Assembly (NCBI GenBank): GCA_963715675.1
Contig: OY970265.1
Coordinates: 2,232,001 to 2,296,000 of the forward strand
From: DASVWZ01 sp963715675
GTDB lineage: Bacteria; Acidobacteriota; Terriglobia; Terriglobales; Acidobacteriaceae
Length of the DNA stretch: 64,000 nt
Reading direction: 5' to 3'
This document shows, one piece after another, positions 32,806 through 42,300 of the stretch. The notes beneath the pieces are model-generated. The model was given only the letters and a program-made list of their open reading frames with translations. It was not told the DNA's origin and did not search any database. Within the stretch, counting starts at the first letter, position 1, and each line of letters opens with the position of its first letter. Made by a program: the position numbers and the translations under genes.

Positions 32806-34845
32806 ATGAAGCTTTCTCCACAATGGATTCGCGATTTCGTCGACCTGACGGTGGACAACCACCGTCTCGCCGAAGATCTGACCGCTGCCGGGATCGCGGT
32901 CGAAGGCGTTACCGGCCAAGGTGAGAACACCGTATGGGAAATGGAGATCGGCACCAACCGTCCCGACGCCATGAATCATTACGGCGTGGCCCGCGAAGCT
33001 GCTTCGATTTACGATCTGCCGCTTAAGCCGATCGAACCCAAGCTGCCATCGCCCTCCCAGCCGCAAGCCGATTTGCCGATCGAGATTGAGGATCAAGAAG
33101 GCTGCGCCCGCTTCACCGCTCGCATCCTTCGCAATGTCGACATCAAGCCTTCACCAGAAAACATCGCGCATCGCTTGCAACTGCTCGACCAGCGGCCCAT
33201 CAACAATGCCGTCGACGCCACCAATTACGTGCTTTGGGAAATCGGCAAGCCCACCCACGTATTCGATCTTGATCTGATCGAAGGCGGTAAGCTCATCATC
33301 CGTCGCGCCCGAAACGGAGAAACGCTGAAGACTCTCGACGGCGTTGAACGCAAGCTCACCTCGGAAGATTTAGTCGTAGCCGACGGCCGCAAACCCGTCG
33401 GACTGGCCGGAACCATGGGCGGATTCGGCACTATGATCACGGAGAAAACTCGTAACATCCTGATCGAATCCGCCTGGTGGGACCCGGCCACGGTGCGCGC
33501 TATGTCCCGGCGCCATGGCCTCCATACCGATGCGTCGCATCGCTTCGAGCGCGGCGCCGATTTCGAATCCACGATTCTGTCCTGTGATCGAGTCGCGGAG
33601 TTGATTGTCCAATCCGGCGGTGGCGAAGTGGTCGGCAACGTCATCGACAAAATCGCCCGGCACGTCGACCAGGCGCCGATAATTTTCAGGCTTTCCGAAG
33701 TTCGCCGCATCCTGGGCGGGGATCTGGACCCGAACCATGTATTCCGCATTCTGAAGAAGCTGGGCTTCGAACTCCTCCCCGAAGGAAACGAGGAGTCCGA
33801 GTTTGCCGTGCGCATTCCAAGCTGGCGGCTCGATGTGGAGCGTGAAATTGATTTGATCGAAGAGATCGCCCGCCTGCACGGTTACGACAAGTTCCCCAAC
33901 ACGCTGCCGGCATTTGTTGGGTCGGTGATCGAAACAGCCGACGCCAGAAAAGACGAGAAGCTGCGCACTTCCTTGCTCGCGCTCGGCTACAACGAAGCGG
34001 TTTCGTTGACCTTCATTTCGCATGAAGACGCCGAGATATTCTCCGACGCGCCGGTGATTGAGCTGGCCAATCCTCAGAGCGAAGAAGCTTCCGTCATGCG
34101 CACCTCGCTGGTTCCGGGTATGCTGAACATGGTCGCCTACAACCTGAACCGAGGCGTCAGCAACGTGAGGCTATTCGAAGCAGGAGCGGTCTTTCAACGG
34201 GACGATGGGCAAGCGGCGGAAATCAAGCACATCTGCCTGGGCGCCACTGGAAGTGTAGTCACTCCGAGCGTGCATCACCCCGGCCAGCCATTTTCTTTCT
34301 TCGATCTGAAGGGGGATCTCGAAACCCTGCTGCAAACCTTTCAGCATGGCGGACTAGCATGCCAGGCCAGTGCCGCCGATTATTACCATCCCGGCCGGTC
34401 GGCGCGGATCATCATGGACGGCGCGGTCGTGGCCCAGTTTGGCCAACTCCATCCGGATGTCGCCACTGCCCGCAAGCTCCGCCAGGACATCTTCCTCGCC
34501 GAACTCTTCCTGGATCGACTGTACCGCCATCCTCTGCGCGAAATCCGTTATCAGCCCTCGCCGAAGTATCCGGCAGTGGAACGGGATTTTTCCTTCATTT
34601 TCGACGATTCGGTTGTCTTTGATACCATACAGCGCTCCGTCGCCGATCTTCACCTCGGAGAGGTGCGCGATTTCGTTCCCGTCGAAACCTTCCGCGGCGG
34701 CTCCATCCCGCTCGGCAAACACTCCCTGCTGCTGAGGGCAACATTTCAGTCGCACCAGCGGACCCTGCGCGACGATGAGGTTGCCGCATGGTCAGCAAAG
34801 ATTGTCGCTGCACTCGAAGCCCTGGGAGGCGTGCAGCGGGCGTAA
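32806..34845 (+). CDS. pheT: Phenylalanine-tRNA ligase beta subunit, short form
   Basis: Partner of PheS; it carries B1-B8 domains, editing (B3/B4) and the C-terminal FDX-ACB tRNA-binding domain. It is 679 residues against about 790-800 in E. coli. The missing part is N-terminal: MKLSPQWIRDFVDLTVDNHRLAEDLTAAGIAVEGV runs within about 10 residues into WEMEIGTNRPDAMNHYGVAREAA. The EMAP-II-like OB domain (B2) is therefore absent. B3/B4 (AVDATNYVLWEIGKPTHVFD) and B5 follow, and the FDX-ACB domain is intact (PSPKYPAVERDFSFIFDD to the end). There is no sign of a frameshift. Confidence 0.96.
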   Translation: MKLSPQWIRDFVDLTVDNHRLAEDLTAAGIAVEGVTGQGENTVWEMEIGTNRPDAMNHYGVAREAASIYDLPLKPIEPKLPSPSQPQADLPIEIEDQEGCARFTARILRNVDIKPSPENIAHRLQLLDQRPINNAVDATNYVLWEIGKPTHVFDLDLIEGGKLIIRRARNGETLKTLDGVERKLTSEDLVVADGRKPVGLAGTMGGFGTMITEKTRNILIESAWWDPATVRAMSRRHGLHTDASHRFERGADFESTILSCDRVAELIVQSGGGEVVGNVIDKIARHVDQAPIIFRLSEVRRILGGDLDPNHVFRILKKLGFELLPEGNEESEFAVRIPSWRLDVEREIDLIEEIARLHGYDKFPNTLPAFVGSVIETADARKDEKLRTSLLALGYNEAVSLTFISHEDAEIFSDAPVIELANPQSEEASVMRTSLVPGMLNMVAYNLNRGVSNVRLFEAGAVFQRDDGQAAEIKHICLGATGSVVTPSVHHPGQPFSFFDLKGDLETLLQTFQHGGLACQASAADYYHPGRSARIIMDGAVVAQFGQLHPDVATARKLRQDIFLAELFLDRLYRHPLREIRYQPSPKYPAVERDFSFIFDDSVVFDTIQRSVADLHLGEVRDFVPVETFRGGSIPLGKHSLLLRATFQSHQRTLRDDEVAAWSAKIVAALEALGGVQRA

Positions 34846-34942
34846 CCTGTCAGTGGCCTTGCCTCTGTGGCTGTGTGCGGCACACTCCCGCCTCGCACTA
34901 CCTCTTTTTATTCCACACGTTTCTCGCTACACTGAGGGTCTT

Positions 34943-35239
34943 ATGACCATTCCAGCACAGCCCAACATTAAACTGATCCAGGATCCCGAATATCGTGAAC
35001 ATTACGCCAACAGCGTGCAAGTCCGGGTAAACGTGTGGGACTTCTTTCTGGTCTTTGGCACCCTTCAACAGCAGACCGAGAGCCAGGTCGAGGTGAAGAA
35101 CTTCCAGGGCATCTACCTCAGCCCGCAACAGGCCAAGGCGCTCATGGCGATTCTGCAGCAGAACGTCACCGGATACGAGAACGCGTTCGGCGAAATCAAA
35201 CTCGATCCGCGCATGGTGCCGACCGGGCCAGTGCATTAA
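34943..35239 (+). CDS. DUF3467 family protein
   Basis: A 98-residue protein from ATG 34943, preceded by TGAGGG. The sequence HYANSVQVRVNVWDFFLVFGTLQ...VEVKNFQGIYLSPQQAKALMAILQQNVTGYENAFGEIKL is typical DUF3467, a small protein of unknown role. Upstream codons in the same frame run into the end of pheT and lack a start signal. It lies 97 bases after pheT and 35 before a GT39-type gene. Confidence 0.88.
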   Translation: MTIPAQPNIKLIQDPEYREHYANSVQVRVNVWDFFLVFGTLQQQTESQVEVKNFQGIYLSPQQAKALMAILQQNVTGYENAFGEIKLDPRMVPTGPVH

Positions 35240-35274
35240 ACCCGCCGTTGACTCACCCGACCACATCCCGAACC

Positions 35275-36846
35275 ATGGCGCTGTGGTTCGTGCTGGGATT
35301 CGCCCTGCTGGCGCTGCTGCATGCTCCGCTTCTGGGCCTGCCCTACTACTGGGATGAAGCCGGCTACTACGTCCCTGCCGCCCGCGATCTTCTGCTCAAC
35401 GGAGCGCTGATTCCGCACTCGGTCGTCTCCAATGCGCACCCGCCGCTGGTGATGGCGTATCTCGCGCTAATCTGGAAGATTGCTGGCTGCAAACCCGTTG
35501 TGACCCGCTTGGCGATGCTGGCGATAGCAGCGTTTGCGCTGGCGGGCCTGTTCCAGTTGGCAAAAAAGATTGCGAACCGTGAGGTCGCCGTAGCCTCGAC
35601 AGTCTGCACGGCGCTTTATCCGGTGTTCTTCGCACAAAGCACCATGGCGCACGTAGACCTGGCAGCCGCTGGATTCAGTTTTTGGGCACTGCTCGCCTAT
35701 GTCGACGATCGCCGAGGGCGCGCCGCTCTCTGGTTCTCGCTGGCAGCCTTGGCGAAGGAAACCGCAGTCCTGATTCCGCTGGTATTGTTCGGCTGGGAAT
35801 GGCTGGGGCGGCTGCCGGGGCTGAACCGATCACAGATTTTCGGCAAGGCCCGCGGATTCACAGCGTCCCATCCGCTTCTCGTTCCCGTGATCCCGCTTGG
35901 GCCCTGGTACTGGTTCCATTACTCGCGAACCGGATTCGTCTTCGGGAATCCGGAGTTCTTCCGGTACAACGTGCAAGCCACTCTGCAACCGCTGCGAATT
36001 GTATTGGCGCTCGGTTTGCGTTTATGGCAATTGCTGGGGTATATGAATCTGATTCTGCTGACCGCCACTGCGCTCATCGCGATGTGGCTTCCGCCGTTGC
36101 CCGACAAAAACGGCGAACGCCCGCGGATTGCGCTGCCCACCCAATTTGCGCTTTACGCAGTAATTGTGGTCTACACCTTGGTGATGGCGTTCATCGGCGG
36201 CGCGGTACTGGCCCGCTACATGCTGCCGGTGGTTCCGCTGGTGATCATCGTCTGCGTTTCGACCCTCTGGCGGCGGGTTTGGATCTGGCGCGGCATACTC
36301 GCAGTAGTTGTGGTCAGCTTTGTGGCAGCGCTGTTCATCAATCCTCCGTACGGGTTTTCCATGGAGGACAATCTCGCCTATCGCGACTACATTGCACTGC
36401 ATCAGCGAGCCGAGCGGTTCGTCGAAACCCATTACCCTCACGCCCGAGTGCTAACCGCATGGCCCGCCAGCGACGAACTGACCCGTCCATACCTGGGCTA
36501 TGTCTCCCACCCGATTGGCGTGGTTCGGATCGAAGACTTCACCGTTGAGCAACTTATGTCCGCCGCAGAAATGCGACCTCAGTGGGATGTCGCTCTGGTT
36601 TTTTCAACCAAGTATGAGCCGGCGTATTCCTGGTTTCAGCGCTGGCGAACCTGGCAGGAATGGAAAATGCGGTTTTTCGGCTATCACCACGACCTGCCTC
36701 CCGTCGCAGCAGCACAGATCCTCGGAGGCCAGATCGTCTACCATGCCGAAAAACGCGGCCAGTGGATAGGAGTCATCGAGCTGACGCAAATCGAGGAAGC
36801 CAGGACTGGGATGATGACCAGCCTTCAGATCCCCGCCATCAAGTGA
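35275..36846 (+). CDS. GT39/ArnT-like membrane glycosyltransferase
   Basis: A 523-residue protein from ATG 35275; TTG 35248 in frame would add nine residues. There are about 10 membrane segments. The first loop has GLPYYWDEAGYYVPAARDLLLNG, with the Asp-Glu pair typical of PMT/ArnT enzymes, then SNAHPPLVMAYLALIWKIAG. The C-terminal 150 residues after INPPYGFSMEDN are soluble and periplasmic. The family uses polyprenyl-phosphate sugars to modify lipid A, proteins or other envelope targets. Its last 22 bases overlap the end of the convergent modC. Confidence 0.83.
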   Translation: MALWFVLGFALLALLHAPLLGLPYYWDEAGYYVPAARDLLLNGALIPHSVVSNAHPPLVMAYLALIWKIAGCKPVVTRLAMLAIAAFALAGLFQLAKKIANREVAVASTVCTALYPVFFAQSTMAHVDLAAAGFSFWALLAYVDDRRGRAALWFSLAALAKETAVLIPLVLFGWEWLGRLPGLNRSQIFGKARGFTASHPLLVPVIPLGPWYWFHYSRTGFVFGNPEFFRYNVQATLQPLRIVLALGLRLWQLLGYMNLILLTATALIAMWLPPLPDKNGERPRIALPTQFALYAVIVVYTLVMAFIGGAVLARYMLPVVPLVIIVCVSTLWRRVWIWRGILAVVVVSFVAALFINPPYGFSMEDNLAYRDYIALHQRAERFVETHYPHARVLTAWPASDELTRPYLGYVSHPIGVVRIEDFTVEQLMSAAEMRPQWDVALVFSTKYEPAYSWFQRWRTWQEWKMRFFGYHHDLPPVAAAQILGGQIVYHAEKRGQWIGVIELTQIEEARTGMMTSLQIPAIK

Positions 36847-38009
36847 CACGAGTGCGTCTTCACGATCAGCCACACTTCCCGACCAGGCTGCAAGCGAAGA
36901 TCATCGCGCGCGGCCAGGGTTAGCTTAACCTCCATCGGCACACCGCAATCGACGACCGCCGCTACGATCATGTCCCGCTGCTCCAGCGATACTACGCGTC
37001 CAGGAATGATGTTCCGCGCGCTCAGTCCCGCGGGCTGAACCGAAGCCAAGAGGATGTCGCCCGCGCCAATGCCCACCCGCAAAGTCGTTCCCACCTCGGC
37101 CCGCACCAGCGGCGTCTCCAACTCCAACTTGCTCTGGGCGATCCGGCAGCTCATGGAGCCGCGTCCCGGGTGGATGGAAACCACTTCCGCAGCGAAAATG
37201 TTCTCAAATCCCGCCAGCTGCGCAACCGTCTCCTGGTGCGGCACGGTCATCACCTCATGTGGAGTGCCCTGCGCCACAATCCGGCCGGCTTCCACGACCA
37301 GAACGCGTTCGCCAAGCGCGAATACTTCTTCGCGCGTATGGGTGACGTAAAGAATAGGAATCCGATGCGCCCGATTCCAATCCCGGAGATCGTCGATAAT
37401 TGCCGACTTCGTGGGCAAGTCCAGGGCGGAAAGCGGTTCATCAAGCAGCAGCACACAAGGGTCAGTCACCAGCGCGCGGGCCAGGGCCACGCGTTGACGC
37501 TCGCCTCCCGAGATTTGCCGCGGCTTGCGATGGCGAAGATGTGAAATGCGGAACGACTCGAGCGTCCGTGTGATCCGATCGTCGCGTTGGCTCTTCGAAA
37601 AAGAGCCCAGTCCGTACGCCAGATTTTCCTCTACGCTAAGATGCGGGAACAGCGCAAGATCCTGAAACACGTAGCCGACGCCGCGATGGTGCACCGGAAC
37701 ATTCGCGTGCGTATCGCGATCAAACCAGACACGTCCTCCGGCGCGAATTTTGCCGGAATCTGGCGTCGTGAGACCGGCAATGCAATCGAGCAACGTGGTC
37801 TTCCCTGCCCCTGACGCGCCAAACAAGATGGTGAACCCGGCGGCAACTTCAAAGGACACATCGATGGTGAATGCCGCACTATCGCGGGACAAAGTCTTGC
37901 GAAGTTCGACAGAAAGCAGTCCGGCGTTCTCCGGACTTGGGACGTCCGTGGCGTCACGCCCAGAAGCGGCTTCCGGACTTCCCCTCGTCCCTACGGCCAT
38001 AGCGTCCAT
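36825..38009 (-). CDS. modC: Molybdate ABC transporter ATP-binding protein
   Basis: The ATPase of the molybdate importer. From ATG 38009 it has 394 residues; GTG 38039 would give 404 but lies deeper inside modB. Walker A is GASGAGKTT, the signature is ISGGERQRVALARAL, Walker B is VLLLDEPLSALD, and the H-loop is VTHTREE. The C-terminal TOBE/MOP region (NIIPGRVVSLEQRDMIVAAVVDCGVPMEVKLT) is the molybdate-binding type. It overlaps the end of modB, so it is translated from the same message. No modA (binding protein) is in the window. Confidence 0.9.
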   Translation of the reverse strand: MDAMAVGTRGSPEAASGRDATDVPSPENAGLLSVELRKTLSRDSAAFTIDVSFEVAAGFTILFGASGAGKTTLLDCIAGLTTPDSGKIRAGGRVWFDRDTHANVPVHHRGVGYVFQDLALFPHLSVEENLAYGLGSFSKSQRDDRITRTLESFRISHLRHRKPRQISGGERQRVALARALVTDPCVLLLDEPLSALDLPTKSAIIDDLRDWNRAHRIPILYVTHTREEVFALGERVLVVEAGRIVAQGTPHEVMTVPHQETVAQLAGFENIFAAEVVSIHPGRGSMSCRIAQSKLELETPLVRAEVGTTLRVGIGAGDILLASVQPAGLSARNIIPGRVVSLEQRDMIVAAVVDCGVPMEVKLTLAARDDLRLQPGREVWLIVKTHSCHLMAGI

Positions 38010-38659
38010 ATTCTTCGATTTACGCCGTAGACCAGGCACAACACCGCGAAAGAAATCAGCAACAACACCAGCGCGGTCTGGTTGGCCCCGGAGTAGTTCA
38101 ACGCCTGCGTCTGATCATAAATTTCAATCGAAACTGTGCGGGTCACACCGGGGATATTGCCGCCAACCATCAACACCACTCCGAACTCGCCCATGGTGTG
38201 CGCAAAACTCAAGGCCAAGCCGGTGACTAGTCCCGGCACCGACAGCGGGAGAATCACGCGGAAAAAAGTTCGCGCCGCCGATGCCCCAAGTGTCGAAGAA
38301 GCCGCCATCAACTTGGGATCAATATGGGCAAATGATGTCGCGAACGGCTGCACCGCAAACGGCAGGCTATAAATAATGGAGCCAATCACCAGGCCTCCGA
38401 AAGTAAACGCCAAAGTGTGCCCGGTCAGCGATTGCCACCAGCGTCCGAGCGGGCTGCGCGATCCCAGCGCGAGCAGGACATAAAATCCCAGCACGGTGGG
38501 TGGAAGCACCAGGGGCAAAGCCACCACCGCTTCCACCAAGAATTTCCAGCGCCAGCGGGAGAAGCTGATCCAATAAGCCATGGGCAATCCCAGCAGCAGC
38601 AAGATTCCTGCCACCAGCCCTGCCAAGCGAAACGTCAGCCAGAATGCCTGCCAATCCAT
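37991..38659 (-). CDS. modB: Molybdate ABC transporter permease
   Basis: An inner-membrane channel subunit of 222 residues from ATG 38659 (MDWQAFWLTFRLAGLVAGILLLLGLPMAYW). Five or six membrane segments are visible. The EAA-type loop contacting ModC is ASSTLGASAARTFFRVILPLSVPGLVTGLALSFAHTMGEFG. The family markers VALPLVLPPTVLGFYVLL and GGNIPGVTRTVSIEIYD are clear. An extension to 38806 has no homology feel. modC follows with overlap; the usual first gene modA is not upstream. Confidence 0.92.
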   Translation of the reverse strand: MDWQAFWLTFRLAGLVAGILLLLGLPMAYWISFSRWRWKFLVEAVVALPLVLPPTVLGFYVLLALGSRSPLGRWWQSLTGHTLAFTFGGLVIGSIIYSLPFAVQPFATSFAHIDPKLMAASSTLGASAARTFFRVILPLSVPGLVTGLALSFAHTMGEFGVVLMVGGNIPGVTRTVSIEIYDQTQALNYSGANQTALVLLLISFAVLCLVYGVNRRIWTLWP

Positions 38660-38953
38660 AGGAGTCGGGAAGCCGAAGTCAGTATAGACAAAGTGCCGGC
38701 GACAATGTGAGAGCCGAAACCAAGCTTCGGGTTGGGGAGCGCGGCCCGCGCAACTGCGGTCAGTTCCAAACTGGGGCAGGCTCTTTTGGAAATGGTCATT
38801 GGTCACAAAGCTAGAATCCGGTGCAGTGCCAACATGGTTCTTTCGGGAAGCCTATTCAGGGTCCCTGGTTTTCTTGTCATCCCGAGCAAGGCGAGGGATC
38901 TGCAGCTTCTCGACGTTGCTCACCGACCCCCAGCGGGTCAAGGAGGCACTGAA

Positions 38954-39328
38954 TTGGACATCGAAGAAGCCCTCAGGATCACTCACGCCCTGGCCGATGG
39001 GCTGAATCCCGCAACCGGAGAGCCATGTGCGACCGACTCAGTTTTGCGCAACCCGCAGGTCGTGATTGCCTTGCATCGTGCCATCGGCGCGTTGGAATCT
39101 TTGGCGGAGCGAGAAAAAAGCAGGCAGGCTCAAGCCGCGAACGCCGGTCGATACTGGTCGAAACCGGAAGATGCTCAAGTTTGCGAAGAACTGCGCCAAG
39201 GCCTCGACTTTCAGCAAATCGCCAGGAAGCACAATCGCAGCGTGCCCTCGATCGTGGCACGGCTGATCAAGTTGGGGAAGATCGTGCCCAAGTCCGCCCC
39301 GCTGTTTCCGGAGAAAGCGGCATCGTGA
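38954..39328 (+). CDS. Small putative DNA-binding (Myb/HTH-like) protein
   Basis: A 124-residue protein from TTG 38954, with AGGAGG seven bases upstream. The N-terminus is LDIEEALRITHALADGLNPATGEPCATDSVLRNPQVVIALHRAIGAL. The C-terminal half GRYWSKPEDAQVCEELRQGLDFQQIARKHNRSVPSIVARLIKLGKI looks like a Myb/SANT-type or sigma-like helix-turn-helix (Trp, then IA..H.RS...I..RL). I know no function for it. Its stop overlaps the start of the giant BNR protein (GTGA), so they are co-translated. A dispersed repeat phrase lies just upstream (38876). Confidence 0.7.
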   Translation: MDIEEALRITHALADGLNPATGEPCATDSVLRNPQVVIALHRAIGALESLAEREKSRQAQAANAGRYWSKPEDAQVCEELRQGLDFQQIARKHNRSVPSIVARLIKLGKIVPKSAPLFPEKAAS

Positions 39329-42300
39329 AAGCAGCGCGTTGGCACCGCATTGTATTTCCTCAACCCTGCTTTGGATGGCTTCGAATTCTCCTGCCCTGGT
39401 TGCTGGTCTCCGGGTGCTTGCTTTGGGCGCAGAGCGAACCCAGCCCTTTGCCAGCACGTTCGGCATCCGAACGGCGCGCACAAACGGCCAAGCAGGAAGG
39501 GTGGTTTTTGCGTGGGCGCACCGGGACTGGCGAGTCCTCGGCCGCTTTGCGCTATCGGTCATACCGTCAGAAGCTGCGCCAGCACGAACTGCGGAGGCAA
39601 TCGAACGGCAGACGTTCCTTGCCTGCCAACCCTTGGACGCCTCTCGGTCCGTCGCCGCTTGCATCGGACGCGAGCGGCGACGGACAGCAAGACTACAACT
39701 GGGTTTCGGGCAGAGCGACGTCAGTCGTCGCGGACCCCGCCGACCCAACCGGGAACACGGTCTTTGTCGGTGGCGCCTACGGCGGCCTCTGGAAATCGAC
39801 CAATGCCGGGCCGCTGACCCAGGGTCATCCTGAAAATATTGTCTGGACTCCACTGATCGACGATCAACCAACGCTGGCGGTGGGAGCAATCGCAATTCAA
39901 CCCGGCGGCAGCGGCGTGGTTCTGGTCGGCACCGGGGAAGCCAACAGTTCCACTGATTCCTACTACGGATTGGGCATCTTAAGGTCTGCGGACGCTGGCA
40001 GTACATGGACGCTGATTTCATTCGACAGCACGGGCACGCGGCCGTTCGCTGGAATGGGCTTTAGCAGGATCGCCTTCAGCACGGCCGCGCCAAACCTCGT
40101 AGTAGCAGCCACCGCCGCCACTTCGGAGGGAATCATCGAGGGGCTGGAAAACCCGGTCACCTCCAACCTGGGACTCTACGTTTCGACCGACGGCGGCAAC
40201 ACCTGGAACTACGCCAACGTAAGCGATAGCGGCACGGCCGTCTCGCCTGGGTCCGCCACTTCAGTCGTCTACAACGCAGCCACCGGCATTTTCTATGCTG
40301 TCCTGCGCTATCACGGCTTCTACGCTTCCGCGGACGGCGCCAACTGGAGCCGCTTGGTCAATCAGCCCGGAAGCGGATTGACCACAACCGTGTGTCCGCC
40401 GCAAAGCACTTCGCCCAGCTTCTGTCCTATTTACCGTGGGGAAATTGCGGCTCTAGCCGATCCCACCCACCCCAACCGCAATGAGCTGTATGTCTGGTAT
40501 GTCGACGCCAACGACAATGATCAGGGCATCTGGGTGTCCGCCGATGGGGGCAACAGCTGGAACCAGCTCGATGAAACCGGCATCACCAATTGTGGCGATC
40601 AATTCGGATGCGGAACCGAACAAGGCGCCTACAACCTGACGCTCGCGGCCGTGGCCGACGGTACCACTACCGACCTCTACGCCGGAGCCCTCAATCTCTA
40701 CAAGTGCACCGTGACCGGCGTTCCCTTGCAGTGCTTCAGCCCTTTTCTGAACCTCACCCACGTCTACGGATGTCCGCCGGACTTCGGCTCGATCGCTCAC
40801 GTCCATCCCGCGCAACATGCCATCGCATCGTTGATCAACACCAACACGCAGGACGTCATGTACTTCGCCAACGACGGCGGAATCTATCGCGCGCTGAACG
40901 CCTATACCGGATTGACCAGCGGGACCTGCGGCACTCCCAACGCCTTCGATAGTCTGAACCAAACGCTGGGATCGATGACCCAACTGGTCTCGGTCGCGCA
41001 ATCGGCGATGGATCCCAATGTCCTGCTGGCCGGTTCCCAGGGGAATGGAGCCGCGGCCACCGCCTTAGCCCTCATACCGGGCAGTCCCTGGCAAAGCGTC
41101 AACTTCGGTGACAACGGATACAGCTTGATCAGCCCCGCGAACGAAGAACTGTGGTTCGTCTCCAACCCTCCCGAGTCGATTTCCGGGGTGAACATCTTTA
41201 GCTGTGCCAACGGAATCACTTGCCATTTTCAGGATTTCCAGAACGACCAGGTGGTGAGCAGCGCGACGGTCGGCGGCGACACCGGCCGTTACTATCCGCC
41301 ATTCATCTTCGATCCCGGCGGTCCCTCTCAGCTCATCGTGGGCACCTGCCGGGTGTGGCGCGGCCCGAGCGCCGGCGGCACCTACACCGTGCTGAGCCAC
41401 AGTTTTGAAACCGGCGGGGACGGCATCTGCACCGGCAGCGAGGTGAATCTGGTGCGATCGCTCGCCGCCGCTGTGGATCTCAATGGCTTCACCGCCATGT
41501 ATGCCGGCACCGACGGCTTCGGACCGCTGATCCCTACCACGCCCCCCGGAGGACATATATGGGTCAGCCCCAACGTTGCCAACGGGCCTTCCAGTTGGGT
41601 GAATCAGACTGGCCCCATCAATCCCAATAACCTTCCCATCTCTGGGATTGCAATTGACCGCTCGGACCGATCAGCCCAGACCGCTTACGCCAGCATTATG
41701 GGCTTCCACGTTTCCCATGTATGGCGGACGACCGACGGCGGCGCGTCCTGGACAGATTTCACGGGCACCCCGCCATTGCCCGACGCGCCGGCAAACGCGG
41801 TCCTGGTGGACAGCGGAATCGTGTACGCGGCAACCGACGTGGGCGTGTTTTACAGCAGCACAGCCGCTGCAAGCTGGACCGAGGTCGGAACGCCCGGTGG
41901 ATACCTGCCCAATGTCCCGGTAACCGCGCTGGCCATGTACAACGATGGCAGCGATCAGGAACTGCGGGCATCCACCTACGGACGTGGCGTCTGGCGGTTC
42001 CCCATCATCACTGCTTCCTACTACGCGCTGACAATCAAGCCCGACACCATGACGGTGTTCGGAGGCCAGCCTGCCGTTTTCCAGGGTAAAGCGATCGCCA
42101 TGAACGGGTATCAGGGCCAGATTACGCTGAGCTGCGGCGGAACCAACCCGCCTTCCACCTGTTCCTTCTCGCCCAATCCGGTCGCAGCTTCAAGCTCCGG
42201 TACGGACTTCACTCTGACCGCCAGCGGCGCGGATGGCGATTACAGCTTCAAAATCAATGGCATTGACTCGAACAACCTGCAATATGATTTCCCGCTCACT

